Shown: one piece after another, positions 32,833 through 54,492 of the stretch
How positions within the stretch are numbered: position 1 is the first letter of the stretch
Layout: each line of letters begins with the position of its first letter
Assembly: GCA_024663395.1 (NCBI GenBank)
Contig: JANFAH010000047.1
Location: forward strand, 1 to 64,000
From: Pisolithus tinctorius
Taxonomy: Eukaryota > Basidiomycota > Agaricomycetes > Boletales > Pisolithaceae
DNA: 64,000 nucleotides
Direction: 5' to 3'
Made by a program: the position numbers and the translations under genes
Notes under the pieces: generated by a model
Told to the model about the DNA's origin: nothing
Databases searched by the model: none
Seen by the model: the letters and a program-made list of their open reading frames with translations, nothing else

Positions 32833-35800
32833 ATGAAGTTGGAAACGCTCACCGCTTTGCTGGAGAGGGAGAACCGGATTAAGGAAGGAGCTGAAAAGTT
32901 CCTAAAGCTCCCCATCACTGTGAGACCACCTGTTGCAACCAAGGCACATCATTGAATAGTATGTCACTTGAAGGACCTGATGCGAATGCAAGTAGAGTCG
33001 GAACTGGAACTGGCTACCAGCGAGATCGAGTTGCTCACGAAGAGGATCGAACAAGGTGAGTGTCACACCATTCTCATACATATCGCGGCGCAACTCACAT
33101 GCCAACCTAATCATGAAGAAACATCGAGGCGTAAGAAACATGCCGCCGGGCCTGCTGCGAAACGCAAATTCGCAGGACAAGCACCACCGTCCACTCCACG
33201 ACCCAGAGCAGACAGTAGTGATAAAGATAAAGGTGCGTATTCTCGAATGCGGCCCACATGGTGTTGATTCGATTATGCCTCCAGACGATTTCAGGACTGT
33301 TTTGAGCCAGGCAAATTCCTATCTCAAATCGCTTGCATCGATGCCGCCATCCGTGTCATCCCCTTCTTCACCTTCTTCCACGAGTAGCTCCTCGCAAGCA
33401 AGTTCCGAGCAAGATCGAACGCGCGTCGATATAATGAACAAGCTGGTCAGCCTGTTCCAGCGCAACCTGCGCGTTCGTTACGAGATTACAACGACAGCTC
33501 TCGTTCAGGCGTAAGGCCATTTGACACGCAGATTTACGTATGGCAGAGATACTAATGTGGATTGCAGTGTCGTACCGTCACTTGCGGATAGTCGCTCAAA
33601 ACAATGTCGTGCAGCGGCGTATCGCTTGATACGCTTCTCGCTTGTCGACTTTACTTCAATTAAAGAGCTACGCCGACAGCCACTGGACTGGTTTATAGTA
33701 AAGTGCTACATTCATTCATATCTAGCAGGGACGTGTGTTTATTTTTGGCAGGTCCCTTGCACGCGATAACAACTTTTCGGTTGAGAGAGAACAAGTTATT
33801 AAACTTATCCGCGCGATAGTTGATATCGCCGCTGAACAGCGAGACACACGTGCACTAGGTTTTATATCTATTCCGCTATCTGAGCCTGTTATGCGGGCAT
33901 TTATCGCTGTGGCCGATCATGCAGAAGATCCCTTCAGATCCATTTGCGTGCAAACACTTGCAGAAATGAGTATGTGCATAATTGCAATCCTTCTTTATCT
34001 TTGCCGAATACAAGGTTGTAGGTCTACTCGATCTTGACCTCGTCGCTCGGGCCGGTGGTATCCGGTTCCTGGTCCATGCGTTGGGTGAGGGTCCCGTCGA
34101 GTTAGGTCCCCTCCTTGCTACCACATTTCTCCACATTATGGATTCCCCACGAACTCGGGCCTACATGCGCCTAGGTATCGACGTTGAGGTACGTCGCTCG
34201 TGTGATGTCTATCGTTCTCACGTTGATTGATGTCTTACAGATCGCACTTTCAGCGGTGACGGACGCCTATGGCCGTGGTGCTGACCATGCTGATCGTATG
34301 AGACGCTGTACGACAGTGATTCAGTTGATGCTGCGAACATGGAGTGGTGTGTATACAGTAAATTTTCTGTGGTAATCATCTCTGACTTGCAGATAGGCTT
34401 GATGTATTTCTGCATGGAAGATCAGAGAGCAATCAAATCCATAGTTGACACCCTCAGGATACCCTCTCTTGACACAAGAGTAAACTACACGTTTTCTAGG
34501 GATTTCACCGTGATACTTACCGTATCCCATCAGGAAATTGTTCTCGATATGTTTTTTAATTTGTTGAATATCAAGCCTCCAGAATGGTACAAGACGTTCA
34601 TCGATGGACGCCGTCTGACGAGTGAGTTTACCTCTATATAATATTCCAAGAGTTCATTTACATAATATTTTGCAGTGTACCGAAAAACCCGAAATTTCCT
34701 ACAACCTTCAACCGAACGTAAAGCTCAACAGCGAGGGCACGAAGCACTGAAGCTGACTGACCAGTACATCGCGTTGCTCGTCCTGGTATTTACCAATGCC
34801 GGTTTATTGGATGTGCGCATATTGTTCTTGAAACGAGGCTGTACTGAAATCACTATAGGCGTTGACGACGATGCTCGAGGAGCGCACGACGGGCTCCACT
34901 CTTACCCGGAAAGCTACCCTACTCATGGCCGAAGTTATGCAAATGGCCAACCGGGTGTTACCACTGAACATGGCAGCTAATATTCAGGTTTGGTGGTTTG
35001 TCGGTCCGCCAAAGATCATTTAATCATGAACGGTTCAGGCTATACCACAAGTTTTTGATCTTGCTGCTGACTATACGAGGGGGGAGCACAGGATTATCGG
35101 TACCTCGGCCATAACCGCAATAGATAGCTTCAACCGTAATCATGCGAGGCTACATCCTAGTTGCAGGAGTGCAAGGCCGAGGTAGGGTTGATGTGAGATA
35201 ATATGACTATACTGACCTTGTTCCACAGGGCTAATTCTGCTGAAGACGCTGTGCGTCGAGGACAACGTCAAGTTGAACAAAACAAGATCAAACTTGGCAT
35301 GCAAATGGACGACAAAATGTTCCAGGCATGCGTACTTGAAACCCAGGTAACTGTCGTTGAAATAACTATTGTGTCGCGGGGTAAACAAAAACGTATCTTA
35401 GATCATGATCACAAAGGACAGTACCAAGTGGGGCTTCGATCCACTGCAGGAACTCATCGAGGGACCGTTTTTAAATCCAAAGAGGCTCGAGGAGGCGATT
35501 AAAGTTGGGAGATTCATGCGTCGGCTGATGGCTTTCTTTCATCCGTTCTCGCACCAATTCTCTGATATGCCTCGAAAACAGGTAGGTCTTCATGCCCTCT
35601 TAGCGTGTTTACTCTCATCTTTCTCTAGCAAAATTTGCGGTGGGTACGCCTAGGTTGTTCTCTCCTAACAACCCTTCTTGCGAGTCCGGATGGCGTCCGC
35701 TTTTTGTTGTACGAGGATGATTTTCTCAAGCAAATTATCAAGAGTTTCGCACAGCTAGATCCTGTGAGGGTTTTTCGAATACCTTTTCGAAGGATTCCTT

Positions 35801-37970
35801 TTGAATAAATTGATAGTTCAATGGCACCCCAGAGTCGGACCCGATATTCTCGAAGCAGCGGATGACGGAGACCCTCACGTACGGATACTTTGATATGTTG
35901 GGTACGCTGAGCAAGCATCCAGAGGGGATTGAGTAAGCATATTCTTGCATCTGTCCATAGCAACGTTCTTAATTTCTCTTAAAGGCTTATGGAGAAGTCA
36001 AAAATATTTACGGCTTTTTACCATCTCAGCGAACTTCGGAATCGAGAGGATCTTATCACCGCAGTCATTACGAACTTGGACTATTCTATGTAAGTCTCAT
36101 CAGTGACGCCCTACCATCCTTCTTTTCACCGTGTTTAGTGATGGACACCCACGTGTCGTGCTATCGAAGGCGTTAACATGCAGCGACATCGTACGAGCGG
36201 TCTTTTTAGCCTCGTGTTCAATACTAACCAAAGTTTCAGCCCGTTCGGGTGTTTGCAACTAACCACCTTGGGGAATTAATTCGTAGTTCTCCGACTCCGA
36301 CAGTGTGGATGCTGCGCCTTCTACTGACACAGCTGTACGACCCCGCTCCTGAAGTTTGTGAGATGGCTATCCAGTTTCTTGAGGAAGCCTGCGAGTCTAT
36401 GGAGGTCCTTGAATTAGTCGTGGAAATGCAACCCACTCTGGACCATTTAGGCGACATTGGGCACCCATTACTACTCCGGTCTGTGGTTAAGTTTTGACTA
36501 AATAATTGTGGCAGAATTAATCTGTTTTCTGGCTAGGTTTATGTCTACTCCGACGGGATTCCGTTACCTCAATAGTGCGGGTTATATTGACAGAGAGATG
36601 GATATGTGGTTCCATGTCTGACTCACACTCGTTTTGTTCATTGTCATGCTGACTAGAAGTTATAGGAACGCAATATTTACTATGTCGTTCAAATCGAGAT
36701 ATTTCTTGCCAAGGTTTTTAGTTCGGAAGCCACAGAGGACGATGAGGACGTCCTGTGAGCGTTGTCAGTTAGAACCCGCTTTCTCGGAATCTAATCATGG
36801 TTCAGTGCCTTCGATGGCGTGGTTCCTCCACATTTTTACGGCGAGATGTCAAAAACGGAGCTTGGTTGCCAGGTCCTTAGTGAAAGGGGACACTTCGCGG
36901 AATTTTCCCACTTCATTCGACAACATGGTTTGGAAAGTGAGGACCTGGAGGTAATTTTGAAATTAAAGAGCATCCTATGGGCGGTCGTACGTAACTCGAT
37001 TGACTCAATGTTTACTGATGGATTAATGAATCGTCGCTAGGGTAATGTTGGAGCCACCGAAGGCGGCTTGCCGTTCCTTGAAGAGGAGGAAATCATACCA
37101 TCTATACTCGAAATAGCAGAACATTCATTGATACCCTCTGTCCGGGGGTAAGTGGGTTGATCGCAGTCGAAGTCTATTGACGAGCCTAAATGTGGTTTAG
37201 CACGTGCTTCTTTGTGCTTGGCTTGATATCCTCAACTCCTCAAGGCGCCGAGATTCTCGATGACCATCGTTGGGAGGCCACATTGTCACCACTTGGACAT
37301 CCCACCGGACTCTGTATACCCGTCAACCTGGACAAATTTATTTCGGTGGGTACACTGCCTTTGCGCACCAAAAAAGTCTTGCTGATACAATACAGCTCCC
37401 GAGATGGGAGTCTATTGAAGTGAAAACCGATGCGGATACTCGGTTGTTACCGCCCACGGTGCAGACTGAGTTAGAAGTTATTTCTGCTATCGAGAACCTG
37501 GGCAATAGCGTCATTGCCAATACTGCCTCGCGTTCGTTAGCAAGGTGAGTTCCATATACATCGTGATCGTGTTTCGACTCAAATCCCACTGTAGAATGAA
37601 GTCTCGTCCGGAATATCGCGCGGTGTTCTCTTCACCTTCCGTGTTCTTCAGAGCCCTTCACACCATCTCGACCCAGCGCTATCGACTTCCTGTGCGACGG
37701 TACATTCTTGATCTGTTCAATATCGAGCTCGACGGCCAAGTTGTCCATGACATTTCTGAAGCTGCAACGAACCTTCGTGCACCCCCATGTTTCAAGCAGT
37801 CTGAAGCTCACATCAGTCGGGTAGTGAGTATGTTGGGTCTGAAACACCCTGATGGGGAGTCTTCCAGTGACGAGGATGAACTAGACGGGATTTCTGAGGA
37901 GCAGACTGGTAAGATACCTATCATCACGTTACGTCCGGTCAGCAGGATCATCGGGTTCAACAATGGTTGA
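32833..37970 (+). CDS. Rictor/Ste16-type subunit of TOR complex 2
   Basis: A long gene with about 20 short introns. Recognisable blocks in order: MKLETLTALLERENRIKEGA (start), the N-terminal helical repeats (FRTVLSQANSYLKSLASMPP, NKLVSLFQRNLRVRYEITTT, DLDLVARAGGIRFLVHALGE), the Rictor middle domain (KWGFDPLQELIEGPFLNPKR, FMRRLMAFFHPFSHQFSDMP, LRWVRLGCSLLTTLLASPDG), domain V (LESEDLEVILKLKSILWAVG, EGGLPFLEEEEIIPSILEIA, GTCFFVLGLISSTPQGAEIL) and a C-terminus ending SRIIGFNNG. I followed the frame through nearly every splice and found no break. TORC2 at the plasma membrane controls actin, lipid homeostasis and AGC kinases. An in-frame upstream frame from 32659 ends in TGA at 32818, so the true N-terminus is uncertain. 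Confidence 0.92.
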
Positions 37971-38126
37971 GTGCTATGTACTGTGGTGTAATTTATGTCC
38001 ATCCAGCATTATTTATGTACGCCTGCTGACTAATGAGTCGGGGGTTGAATTTGCTGTTGAACGCGACAACCAAAGTGATTTGTCAGCAGCTCGCATCTTT
38101 CACCGTCGCCCTCAGCATCGACGACG

Positions 38127-46336
<8,210 letters not shown>

Positions 46337-46651
46337 TTTCATTATTGATCGCTTTTTGTTACTGTAGTCGTCATTGTAACCTAATTCGCCTACTAGCAAT
46401 GTTACCTCCGTAATCTCATGGAATCATATTGGCGAGTGTAAAGATACACTGGCGATATGCATTAAGGTAGGCGTGGATGAAATGAGCTTACAAAAATTCG
46501 AATAGCACAGCATTATTGGATAACGAAGAAATCTTTGGGCATATTCAGAAGAGGTGCAAACAAAAATTCAAGAAGGCCCACAGATAGATTATATAGTGAT
46601 AGCACACAAGATAAGAGGAGCGACAGCAAACAAGAAAAGCACAAAGAACAT

Positions 46652-49600
46652 CTACATCGTGATATAACCGAGGGACACCACCGATCCGCGCGCGAGTGCC
46701 GCTGCTAACGTGTTTGCCTCAGGACTTGTCGCCCCGAACGGCGGAAGTTCAGACTGAGGACTTTTCTCCGGCTGCACGACTGTGACCGAGATCTGTTTCG
46801 AGCCCCTGCGGGGCGGTGGTGGAGATAGCGCCATGAACTCGAATTCACCCTCGGTCATGGGTGTACCTGGGCGTCCGGGGCACGTGGGAAGCGGTCGGAA
46901 AGGATTGCGTGACGGAGCAGTGGGGCTTTCAATTGGCGTAAGGGATAAAAAACTGGGGTCGTTGATGTCCATGATGTGTTCACCAAGCCCGAAGGGCGGA
47001 CGTGAAGGTTGGGCGTGTGAGGGCGTTCGCGGATCGTCATCGTCGTCATCGTCGTCGAGATCTAGCGTACTAGTAACTTGAGCAGGTTGAGAACCTGGCG
47101 CGTGTTTTTGCGCTTTTGTTTGCACTTTCGTTTGGGTCTGGATTTGTAGTGGTTGGAGTTGTTGAGTTGAGGGGGGAGGAGAATTCGAGCCTGACGGAGT
47201 TGGCGGTGGTGAGGAAGAGGAGGGAGCGCTCAAGATGCGAAGGCGCTGCTTGATGGATAGGCTACGGACTGAGGAAGCCGATGACGGCGGCCGTGGTTGA
47301 CCCACACCCGACAAACGGGACGGTGAGCGCGACGGCGAACCTGGGATGGAAGGTAGCTCAGAAGAAACACGGAGCCCTTCAGCTGTACTGTTACTCGAGC
47401 TCCGGCGATGGCTCCGTAAGAACCCTGGCTCGTCCGGTCGTGGTGGGAGGCTTGTTGAGGGTGGCGGTTTAGGCGACGTCAAAGACAGTCGTAGTGCCCG
47501 TTGTGCTATAGATGTTCGAAGGGGTTTCAGTGGTTGTGGGGGAGTAGTTGGAGAGGACTGTTGTTTCGGAGGTGGCGGTGACTGAGGCACGGCTACCCGC
47601 TCCACAATTGGGTCCACGACTGGGGCGGGCGGAGGTGCATGCGTTGGGGCGGGTCGAGGGGGAGGCATAGATCGACGCTTAGGTGCAGTAACCTTGCTTG
47701 CTACAAGTCACGCGACACCCAATTAGCGACATAACGGCCACGAAGATACTGTGAACTCACCTGTTGGATTTGGCAAAGACAGAATTGACGCGCTCAGTGT
47801 AGTCGTAGGCTCGGCGACGGCTCTCGAGTCTGTAGTGCTCCATGACTCCACGCTATACGCGGAGGAACTGGATGCACGCTTCCAGAAACTCTGGGCCAAC
47901 GACGATGCGCTATGAGGGCTTATGTCTGTGCGAGAATTAGATGATACACTGCTCGCAAGCTCATCCGCTGCATACGGGTGAGGCACGTGTAGGTGCAGTA
48001 CCGGTTGTGCAGGCTCAATTTCCGGTACGGAGGGTGGAGGTCCCGATGGCGGCGCTGGACGTTGGGGAAGTGTGCTAATCTTTCTGGACCAGCGTTTGGA
48101 GCTTGAGGGGCTGCTGGGACGGGTTTCGGAGGACGTTGGCACTGCAATATCAGGTGACAAGGAACGCGCAGCTGCTAACGGCGGAGACGACGGTGATTGT
48201 ACGTTCGCGTTGGAGAACGCACTGAACGGCGGCTCCACGTCCGGCAGCTTTGTCGCAGTGAACGGTCCAGGAGAGAGGTCCCTGGGCGGTATGGTTTCGG
48301 CGGGCATAACAACGAGGGAAGGCGGCGGGGGCAATACTTCCGCAGGTTGAACCCCAAAGTTACCCGCCACACTGCGGTTATCCCCTGGATGATTATATAA
48401 TCCTTCTCGCTCCCGCTTGGCTGTGGGAGGGGGAACCGCCAAGTGACCCCTCGCCTTTCGCGGCGGAGGCTGAAGAGGCAGAGGACCTGAATTCATGCTT
48501 GCCTGAAATGCGGCGGGCGGCGTGATGGAGCCCGGTGGAGTGCTTGCTATCGACGGTGGCGAAATCGAAAGAACCGGTGCATCGCGCTCTTTAGAAATCT
48601 TTAAGTCCGCTCCGGGTATAACCATCGTCGTACTCGCAGACCGCACACTGGCAGCAGGTGAACACTGGGCTTGACTACGCGGAAGGGGGAGGGGAAGGGA
48701 ACATGCGGGGGAGGAGCTGCTGTCGGACGCGGTATTCCCGCGGAAAAACGTCAAAAGGTTTGTGCCCATGGCACCGAAAGACTCTTCCGTGTGAGCCTGG
48801 GAAACCAGTGGGGAATGCGGTGAATCTAGAGAGGGCGAGCGGGACCGAGTGCTGGTCAACATATCCTTGATACTACTAGAAGGCGGCAGAGACTGAGCAT
48901 TCATCCCAAATGACCGAAGAGAATGTGGTGGGGAGGGCGAAGATGAAACCTTCTTGGGAGGTTGAGGGGAGACGATCCCTTGCATTCTCATGGAGAGCAT
49001 GACATCCATGTCGCCCCTTGGACCATATACTCCATTGGACGTCGGAATGTCTAGGCCAGCACGGATTGACCTGCTCCGCCACGTCAAATCACGGGTGTAA
49101 CGGGTTGGGCGTCTATTGGCTTACCTGTGATTCAGCACTGCATTCTTGATAGCTCCTATCCAGCGTTGAGATGCTTCACGGTCAATGATTTGTAGGAACC
49201 ACATCGCGCGCGCAGAATCCTCCGTCGATCCATTCGTATGACTACCGCCATTGGCATGCTTCTTTGTACTGACGTCCTTGCCCACCAATTTGATCACGTT
49301 CTTCCTACCGCCTACATCCTCTTCGGCAAGAAACATAGCGCTGTCTTCGGTAATTTCCAATCTCTCTAACTCGACCTCGTTTGCCGATGTATTCTTGAAC
49401 AAGTGCACGTGGGTCTTGTGACCAGCCACATTGGACGTGAGGACGAGGGTCCTAACCTTCCACTGTTTAGCGAGGGCATACACGAGGAGGGAAGATGCTG
49501 GGGTAAATTTGGGTAGTGTCGCGGTCATCTGCGTCATAGGATAAAGTGCATTAATGGTAGCTGGGAAGGGAGGCAGCTGAGGAAACTCCTGCGGATCCGG

Positions 49601-50903
49601 AGGGGCAAGAGACAAGAGACTATCCCATTTACGCGGTTCATGTAACCACTCGAGCCCTATCGATTGAGCAGCGGCATCCCTCAGACGTTCGCGTTCTTCG
49701 TGTTCCTGGTCCATATGCGATATAGCTCCAGCGACGGTGGTGGTTACGGTAGTGTCACTATGAGCGTTAATTTCGATGATATCGGGTATACAGTTTATGC
49801 TGGATATATGGTGAGGAGGGGGTTTCTTACGTGAGACCGAACCCAGCTTCTTGCGAAGGCCGAGTACATCGGTAGCGGCTACAAGAAGGCTGGTCCGCTG
49901 CTTACGCAGTGGCGCGCTTCGACTGGATGATGGAGGGCGAGGAATTATTGGTATGATACGGGACGATGGTTCGTGGGAAGTGATGGAAGGGGATGTATTC
50001 GAAGTCGGGGATACGACATGGTCCGCGTCTGTAAGAACCCGCCAGTAAGTTGCACGAACATAAGCATATGGGATAGGGGAGTGGTTTATTAAAAAGGGAG
50101 GGCAAAACCACGACCGCCGCGCTTTGCCAGAAAAGGATGGAGAGACTCACCGTGTCCGTAGCCAAACCCGACGGGGCTTGACAGTGGGCTGTCTAGGGAA
50201 CGCTCTTTCCCCTTGAGCTTGGAGTTCAGGCTTGGGGTGTGGCCGTGCGAGCTGCTGGGGTTGGAGTGGGCTGCGTGTGAGGCAGTGTTGGCGGAGTGCA
50301 CAGAGGAGCGACGGGACAACCACGAGTCGAGGATCGACTTGTGCGCCTGTTCTCTTGGTGAGTTCGGTTGGTGAGAGAAGCGAACCGAGGCTGGCATGGG
50401 CGAAGCTCTGTCGAGGTGGTGTTTGTCGACAGTGCTCTTTCCAGGACTGTGGTGCGAGGTCTGGTGGTAGAGCTATAGTGTATAGTATTTAAGCACGCGT
50501 ACATCGAAGGTGTCGAACAGCCACGCGATAGCAGAACCACGGACAGCGTGGATGAGGCGCGTTATATGTTGGGATCGTTTCGAACAGCAAGGGAAAGGGT
50601 GAACAGCATGCAAAAGAAGATGAAAAGACCGGACATCAGCAAGCCTGTCCTTGATCGATGCCCAAATGAAAGTCGGTTCCCATCATCCTTGTCTTCTTCG
50701 TGGGGACAAAGCGCAGGAAAAAAAACAAAGACGGAAAAAAAAAAGAAGAACTGGGAGCTGGAACCTACCTTTGTCCACTCGCCATCGACCAGCTCGTCTG
50801 ACCAGCGCGGTTCCGTCTCGTCTGCAACACCATGAGCGCTGGTGTCTGTCGACGGAAAAGCGAATTCGAGCTCGCTGGTCTCGCTTGGGCTTGAACCGTG
50901 CAT
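46652..50903 (-). CDS. Pro/Ser-rich protein with PH-like segment
   Basis: Reading from 50903: exon 1 (MHGSSPSETSELEFAFPSTD, ending VDGEWTK), a long intron (about 340 bases), an exon around 50428-50163 (MPASVRFSHQPNSPREQAHK in frame), an exon with TDVLGLRKKLGSVS (about 50016-49833), the exon to about 49121 with PH-like strands (WKVRTLVLTSNVAGHKTHVH and SARAMWFLQIIDREASQRWI), then two large low-complexity exons (to 47761 and 47700-46652). The two large exons are Pro/Ser/Thr rich, with eight Asp in a row near 47050. The PH-like part hints at membrane or lipid binding; the rest is disordered. I do not recognise the family; related unnamed proteins occur in basidiomycetes. If the long first intron is wrong, the start would be the ATG at 50397. 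Confidence 0.65.
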
Positions 50904-51611
50904 GGTGGCGAGAACAATGGTGAAAACCCTGATGGATCCAGTGAGGTGCACGCACTGCACAACGTGCAGCCTGAGACCGTCGACAGCGATGAGGATCAAG
51001 TCAATCAGACAGGACAGGTCTGTGTTATTTCGGTAGACAGGCTGTGCCTCAATATTATATTCCGGCGTAGACACCGCAATCTGTCGCTTTATGGATTTTT
51101 TTTACTAATTCAACTCCAAGAGCCCCCCACTACGGAGACTTGTGCCAAGTGCACGTACACCACCCCTGCTCAGGAATGGCCGCGGGCCGTAAACAGACCG
51201 CCCGCGGAAACCGACAACCATAGTGACTGCGAGTTAGTACATGTGCATGCTGCACTGGGCTATCAGAGTACGTATCAACGTGATTCGAACTGATTTTTTG
51301 ATGGGGGGCGCCCCCATCAATCACCAGACAAAAACCGTGAAACTTGTCAACAGATTGTCAATTTCCTTTGATCTTGGCCTGGGGCTGATACTTGTCAATA
51401 ATCACTCGATCACCCGATTGACTCTGTACTAAGCATAAGTTTGCATGTCGTCTCCTTGAAAGCTCGCGGCAAATGTTCTACGAAGATGATCAATACGACC
51501 CGGAGGCGCTGTCTCCGTCTTATCAAAATCGGCCTTCTTCTTCCGATCACGCGCCTCGGAAGTTCCCCGCCCCCCTGCCCCTGATGTCGGGCGTTACAAG
51601 GCGTTACAGTA
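50904..51611. other. 0.7 kb intergenic flank of the mobile element
   Basis: No coding segment is supported. It holds the upstream region of the Pro/Ser-rich gene and, at 51588-51608, two near-adjacent copies of GGCGTTACA directly before the element. Confidence 0.45.
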
Positions 51612-52343
51612 CTATCATGTGACGAGCAATGCACAATGGACAGGTAATGCACAATTGTGTTCCTTGCCCACAACACTCAAGATATTCATAATATAACATC
51701 ATGAGCACATTGCCAGAGGCATATTCTACTACCTAGTGTGTTTCAATGCAAAAAAAAGTAATGTGGTAGCTCTCTAGCATGCAAACTTCAAGGAAGGTGG
51801 TGGGAACCACCCCATTTTTATGGCATTTTGACCCAGATCCCAGAGATCTACTGGGGCATTGGACTCGAATTTTTCGGGTTAGTCGCATAGTATCCAGACA
51901 AATATTCACAGCACATCAGTTCAGTGAAACATAGGAAGACTCGACTGTAATATTCATGATTGTGCTAGAGTGTGACAAAAATCAAGGATAGGGGCGTCAC
52001 GCGCGTCAGCACATTCAGACTCCGCTTAAATAGGGAATTCAGAGAAGCACGATAATTGGGGCGGAGTATAATTGTAAACACTGCGGAGCTTAATTTATGC
52101 GTGCGGAGATGCCTGTCAGGAGTGACATGGTGTGACGAAATTGTGCATTACCTATACTTTTAGACATGTCATTTTCAAGGCTTACTGGTACACGCATTTT
52201 AGCATATTTTATCAAGGTTCTTGCACAGGCCTGTAGCAGAGACCTGCCTCTATCGGGTCCCCGAATTCCGAGTTCGAGAAATCTTGTTGTTGTGTAGCTA
52301 TTCCAAATTTTGTAAAAATTGTGCATTACCTGTCGCATGATAG
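51612..52343. mobile_element. Non-autonomous DNA transposon (MITE-like), TA target duplication
   Basis: Two ends match as an inverted repeat: CTATCATGTGAC at 51612-51623 plus GACAGGTAATGCACAAT from 51639 on the left, and on the right the reverse complement of CTATCATGCGACAGGTAATG followed by CACAAT, ending at 52343. The left end carries an extra near-copy (GAGCAATGCACAATG), so its terminal unit is doubled. TA dinucleotides border both ends (51610-51611 and 52344-52345), as in Tc1/mariner-type insertion. The 732-bp body is A/T-rich, has no transposase reading frame I can support, and includes a third inverted copy of the inner motif at about 52135-52152. It most likely needs a transposase from elsewhere. 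Confidence 0.78.
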
Positions 52344-52807
52344 TACCTAACAACCCAAGGGTCTCATTGTACGCGGTGCTTTCCCAGAGTGTGTATGGTT
52401 GCCAACCTTGGGATGAGTCCCGTTGACAGTAATAATAGTCCCACCGGGCATGTCACGGAACCTTTATGCTTGCTAGAGGCCCGAGGAATGTTAACACGCC
52501 ACCGAATTTCGTATTTCCAAATCATGCACATGCAACCCCATCACCAGCGTGTTGTAACCCCATTTTAGCGGCGATCCTAGTCAATGATAAGCATTGGAAT
52601 GACCAATAGCAAGTCACGCAGTAGTCACTCAATAGGGCTGCCTTCTACGCCCCTGAGAGGGACGATGTCCTCGCCTGGGGGGCTGCTGACAGCTGCCAAC
52701 CCTTGTTTTTGAAGGTCAAAATCTGTCATGATTGATGCGGACGTGTCAAGCAACCGTCAAGGCAAACCCAGGCCTTCGCTTACATAAGCTCTCCCCCGCT
52801 CATTGAC

Positions 52808-53638
52808 ATGCCGCGAACACGCGAGTTCATTGCAGAGTCTGAGCGGTCCCCTGACCACACACACGTTCTCCTCGTCACCACTGGAAGCGTTGCTTCCATT
52901 AAAGCACCACTTATTGTCAAGGAACTCCTCAGGGTCAGTCGATCTACTACCCCTGTGGATTCCCCTACCAGACTTAACCCTGGCAGTACAAGAATGTCAA
53001 AGTAGAAGTAGTCTCCACGAAGTCATCTCTCACCTTCTTTGATGCCAAGGACGTCGAAGAGGCTGGATCGAGGGTATGGACGGACCACGATGAGTGGTCG
53101 GTAGGCTCACCCTCCGTTCATATCCCTTCTCTCTGTTTTCACACCCCACCAGGACTCGTACAAGATCGGAGATCCTATCCTTCATATTGAACTTCGGAGA
53201 TGGGCGGATATTGTCCTCGTAGCACCTTGTTCAGCCAACACACTTGCTAAGATTGCAGGTGGTTTCTGTGACAACCTCGTTGTGCGCCTCCGGATCTATG
53301 TGTGAATGTGGGCCGCAATGCGACTGACGTCACTAACAGACTTCCCTATTGCGTGCTCTGTCACCTTCGACACCGACATACATATTCCCCGCCATGAACA
53401 CGCTCATGTACGAGCATCCTCTCACTTCTGAGCATCTCCGCGTTGTACGCGACGTCGTGCGGTATAACGTCGTTGGACCCATAGGAAAGAACTTGGCATG
53501 CGGTGATGCCGGTATGTACCACCAAGAATAACGACACTCACTCACTCATCTTACAAAGGACTTGGGGCTATGACTGAGTGGCGAGATATCGTCAAGATCG
53601 TGGTCGAGAAATATCAGCTGCAGTCGATAGTGACATAA
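52808..53638 (+). CDS. Phosphopantothenoylcysteine decarboxylase (coenzyme A synthesis)
   Basis: Five exons (52808-52933, 52987-53100, 53153-53281, 53340-53511, 53559-53638) code for 206 residues, the length of a stand-alone PPC decarboxylase. The FMN flavoprotein fold is evident: VLLVTTGSVASIKAPLIVKE, the catalytic His in HIELRRWADIVLVAPCSANT, the substrate-clamp motif PAMNTLMY (usually PxMNxxMW) and the active-site Cys loop NLACGDAGLGAMTEW. The enzyme turns 4'-phosphopantothenoylcysteine into 4'-phosphopantetheine with bound FMN. The Sis2/Hal3-type acidic tail is absent, so this looks like a plain enzyme or a Cab3-like partner of the heterotrimeric yeast type. It starts about 460 bases from the transposon. 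Confidence 0.92.
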
Positions 53639-54492
53639 TAGACGCACGTCGACTACCCCCACGATGGTTACTTGCACCGCTTATTCCGGTCTGCTGCATG
53701 ATCATCTGTTTCATGCGCCTTCTTACATCTCTTTGAAACGCTCCGATTTCCAGTGTATGGAGCCTAGAAAACAAGAACGTTTCTACACAGGGTTTGATCA
53801 CAGCTACGGCGCGCTTACTGATCGTCAAAGCACCAGCTAAACGCTCGCGTTGTCAGGGTCCTGTGAACACTTTCACGGGATTTTCAAACGACGAGAAGGT
53901 TCAACCTAAAGCTATGGAGTTGCATTTCGGTGTGATTTGAGCTTTGTTGGACTGCCTTGCCCTTGGCTTTTGAGCAACAAAGAGTCTTACTAACTTGATT
54001 ATACTCAACCCGGTGAACGTGCGTGTAGAACATCCTATTTTGAAGCAACGTCTGTCCGTCCGACGCCACAGGTCGACCATAAGCAGTCAAAATGATGGAC
54101 CCTAGGGCACGTTTCACCTGCCTACCTCGTGTTGGGGAACCACACCAGTCAATCGAACAGTCACGGCCTTTCGATGTGGAAACACCCAGAAGCTAGTTGG
54201 CGCTTCAGATGAGAAGGGTCTCGCAGTGCCCCACAAATCGATGTAGCCAGCATGAATGGTGTTTCGCATTCAAATGCTCCATCCCCCCATCTCTTCACAA
54301 TTCCAATACTCGGCCTCCAGAGAATATTAACTAGAAAGTGCAAATGCAGGACTCATGATATCGGAAGTAGTAGGTGAGAATAGATTCCAGGATCAGTACT
54401 AGTAGTGTATGCAAAAGGGAACCGGACAAACGACAACGCAAACAAAGCTACAATGTAAAAGAAAACAGCAACGAGGCGGACGGATGAGCTAC
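53639..54492. other. 0.85 kb intergenic between convergent genes
   Basis: Nothing but short overlapping frames on both strands. I see no gene, RNA or repeat here. Confidence 0.5.

Noticed and set aside
51780..51850. Small dyad GGTGGTGGGAACCACC inside the transposon
   Set aside because: Short and isolated; not evidence of a functional RNA or site by itself.
52090..52353. Minus-strand frame crossing the right end of the transposon
   Set aside because: It runs across the terminal repeat and resembles no transposase; probably a chance frame.
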